Below, one piece after another: positions 15,600-17,104 of a stretch of 17,104 bases of DNA (position 1 is the stretch's first letter; each line of letters opens with the position of its first letter). The stretch is from NCBI GenBank assembly GCA_002270565.1, contig NQMI01000150.1, forward strand, positions 85,724 through 102,827. Reading direction: 5' to 3'. Made by a program: the position numbers and the translations under genes. The notes under the pieces are model-generated. The model did not search any database. It was not told the DNA's origin and saw nothing but the letters and a program-made list of their open reading frames with translations. The stretch is from Stenocarpella maydis. Taxonomy: Eukaryota > Ascomycota > Sordariomycetes > Diaporthales > Diaporthaceae.

Positions 15600-16570
15600 A
15601 TTATTAAGTTTAAGTTCTTTATTGTATTTAAGGCAGCCTATAATAAGACCTTTATAAAAATTAATATTAAGGCTATATTTAGAGGAGCTAGAATTATACC
15701 CTAGGACCTAGATTCTATAATTTCTAAGCTTAATATCTACCTAAAAACTCTAGTATTATCTATCTCTATTTCTCTCTAGTAATAAGAGTCTTAAAAATCC
15801 TTTAATACTCAATAAACTATTAAGTAATTAGCTTTTATTAAAAGCAAGGTCTCTAATTATCAGGGTAGCTCTCTTATATTACTTCTAAAGTTTATTTACT
15901 AGCCATTAAAGGGTTTATAAGTAATAATATATAAGATTATAATTATAAAATATTAGATCTATATACTTAAAATAAGACCTTTATAAAGAATAATATTAAC
16001 GTTATATTTAAAGGAGCTAGATTCCTACCTTAAGTTCTAAATTCCATTATTTTTTAACCTTAACCTCTACTTAAGAACTTTATTATTATTTATCTTTACC
16101 TCTCTTTAGTAATAGAAGTCTTGAATACTCTTTAATATTTAAGAAACTATTAAGTAACTCAGTTTTATTAAGGATAGGATCTCTATATTAATTATAATAG
16201 CTATTACCTAAATAATAAAGTGTATATAAATAATAATAAATAAGCTTATTCTTTAAATAATTAACTTTATATTCTTAAGGAAGCTAATATAATACTTATT
16301 AAATACTGAAAGGCTAAAAGGATTTAAGTATAGCTTAAAGAGGTACTTAACATTAAGGAGTCTTAGCCAATAATTAAAGAAAAGAAAAAGGAGAAGTAGC
16401 TCTCTAGTGAAATCAATAGTAATATTAAAAAGATAATCTATAGCAGAGTAATTAAATAATGCTATAGTGACTGTAATAAGGCTAGGTATAATATAAAAAT
16501 ATATAAAAAAGAGGAGAAAGAATTTAATAGATTAGATTCTAACTATATAATAGTAACTTTAGGGTAATTA
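15600..16570 (+). mobile_element. RIP-decayed pogo/Fot1-like DNA transposase tail
   Basis: Plus-strand frames broken by many stops keep the order of a fungal pogo-superfamily transposase C-terminus. FKAAYNKTFIK then AIFRGARIIP (family AFRGAGLIPxxP) lies at about 15629-15695. SKLNIYLKTLVLS and SLILLLKF follow. ANIILIKY then KAKRI (family ANExLxKRRxAKRTR) lies at about 16288-16330. The zinc-knuckle remnant CYSDCNKARYN (family CxxCGKTGHNARTC) lies at about 16459-16500. Changes from the expected residues fit C-to-T mutation. The catalytic DDE core upstream is not readable. Dead copy. Confidence 0.7.
15646..16187 (+). repeat. Diverged direct repeat inside the transposase relic (period about 329)
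   Basis: A segment of about 220 bases starting AGACCTTTATAAA at 15646 recurs at 15975, and both copies encode the KTFIK / GAR segment. This means two copies of the same transposase region lie in tandem. It may be an internal duplication or two nested elements. Confidence 0.7.
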
Positions 16571-16775
16571 ATATCAATTAGTATAAATAAATATATATAT
16601 ATTAATACTTTATAGGATATTAAAGTAATTATAATAAGATTAGATATAATATAAAAATGTATAAGAAAGAGAAAGAAGTGTATAATAAATTAAATTTTAA
16701 TTATATTATAATAAACTTATCGCAATTAATATTAATTAATAAAAATAAATATATATTAATAATTTATGATAGATT
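16470..16775 (+). repeat. Diverged direct repeat covering the zinc-knuckle region (period about 158)
   Basis: GTATAATATAAAAAT at about 16485 matches GATATAATATAAAAAT at about 16643, with similar sequence for about 130 bases. The two encode NKARYNIKIYKKE and NKIRYNIKMYKKE, so the same C-terminal motif is present twice. Confidence 0.7.
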
Positions 16776-17104
16776 AAGACTTTAAGAATAAATTAATAAT
16801 ATAGCTTTTTTAAGACCTTCAAATGAAAAAAAGTAATTAAATATTAGTCATTGAATATAATTAATATTAATTAGTTTTAAGTTTTAGTAATTAGTTAGAA
16901 TTCTCAAATATATAAATTTAAATCTTTAACAATAAAATCTTATACATTATTATTTATAAAACCTGTAGTAATTAGAAAATAGCCTTTATAATTAGTATAA
17001 GGGAGTTATAATTAATAAAGAAAGTTCCTACTTTTAATAAAACTTAAATATTTAATAGTTTGGTAAATATTAAAGAGTATTTAAAACTCTTATTACTTAG
17101 AAAC
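16776..17104. other. AT-rich flank, nothing recognised
   Basis: Continuation of the RIP-type block to the window end. No ORF or motif is supported. Terminal inverted repeats of the transposon were not found. Confidence 0.5.

Overview
The window looks like a repeat-rich, probably subtelomeric or accessory-type stretch of a filamentous ascomycete genome, most likely a Sordariomycete (inference). Three observations support this. There are short spliceosomal introns with fungal signals. There is a classical fungal secretory protein. Two long blocks, about 1-2460 and about 14300-17104, are extremely AT-rich and TpA-rich, and they contain recognisable transposon proteins riddled with stop codons, as repeat-induced point mutation (RIP) leaves behind. 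The species cannot be fixed from the sequence alone.

Layout. 1-740: AT-rich, holding a decayed Ty3/gypsy-type gag on the minus strand. 741-958: an unmutated GC-richer patch with a short CCCTAA run. 959-2340: a decayed Ty3/gypsy chromovirus pol tail on the plus strand (RNase H end, integrase, chromodomain). At about 2462 the composition changes abruptly to a GC-balanced gene island that runs to about 14280.

Inside the island, all calls are on the minus strand unless stated: a small membrane protein (2466-2954); a diverged paralogue (5150-5500) interrupted by a stop codon and carrying an expanded Asn-Ser repeat; an unknown protein with a low-complexity tail in two exons (7216-8781); plus-strand exons of a membrane-anchored unknown (9597-10715); a cysteine-rich small secreted protein (11773-12108), the clearest gene here; an isolated plus-strand exon (12699-12837); a small ORF (13052-13258); and a truncated alpha/beta-hydrolase fragment of the fungal NLR/SERAC1-like lipase type (13541-14180). 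The last block, 14300-17104, contains a RIP-decayed pogo/Fot1-like transposase tail with two internal duplications.

I see no operon-like or pathway cluster. The common theme is a small island of lineage-specific membrane or secreted genes and gene fragments between RIP-mutated transposons, a setting where fungal effector-type genes duplicate and decay. The strongest unexplained item is the paralogous pair at 2466-2954 and 5150-5500. They share a C-terminal FRPxEPADT motif and a conserved box about 170-180 bp upstream of their likely start codons, and I cannot assign them to a known family.
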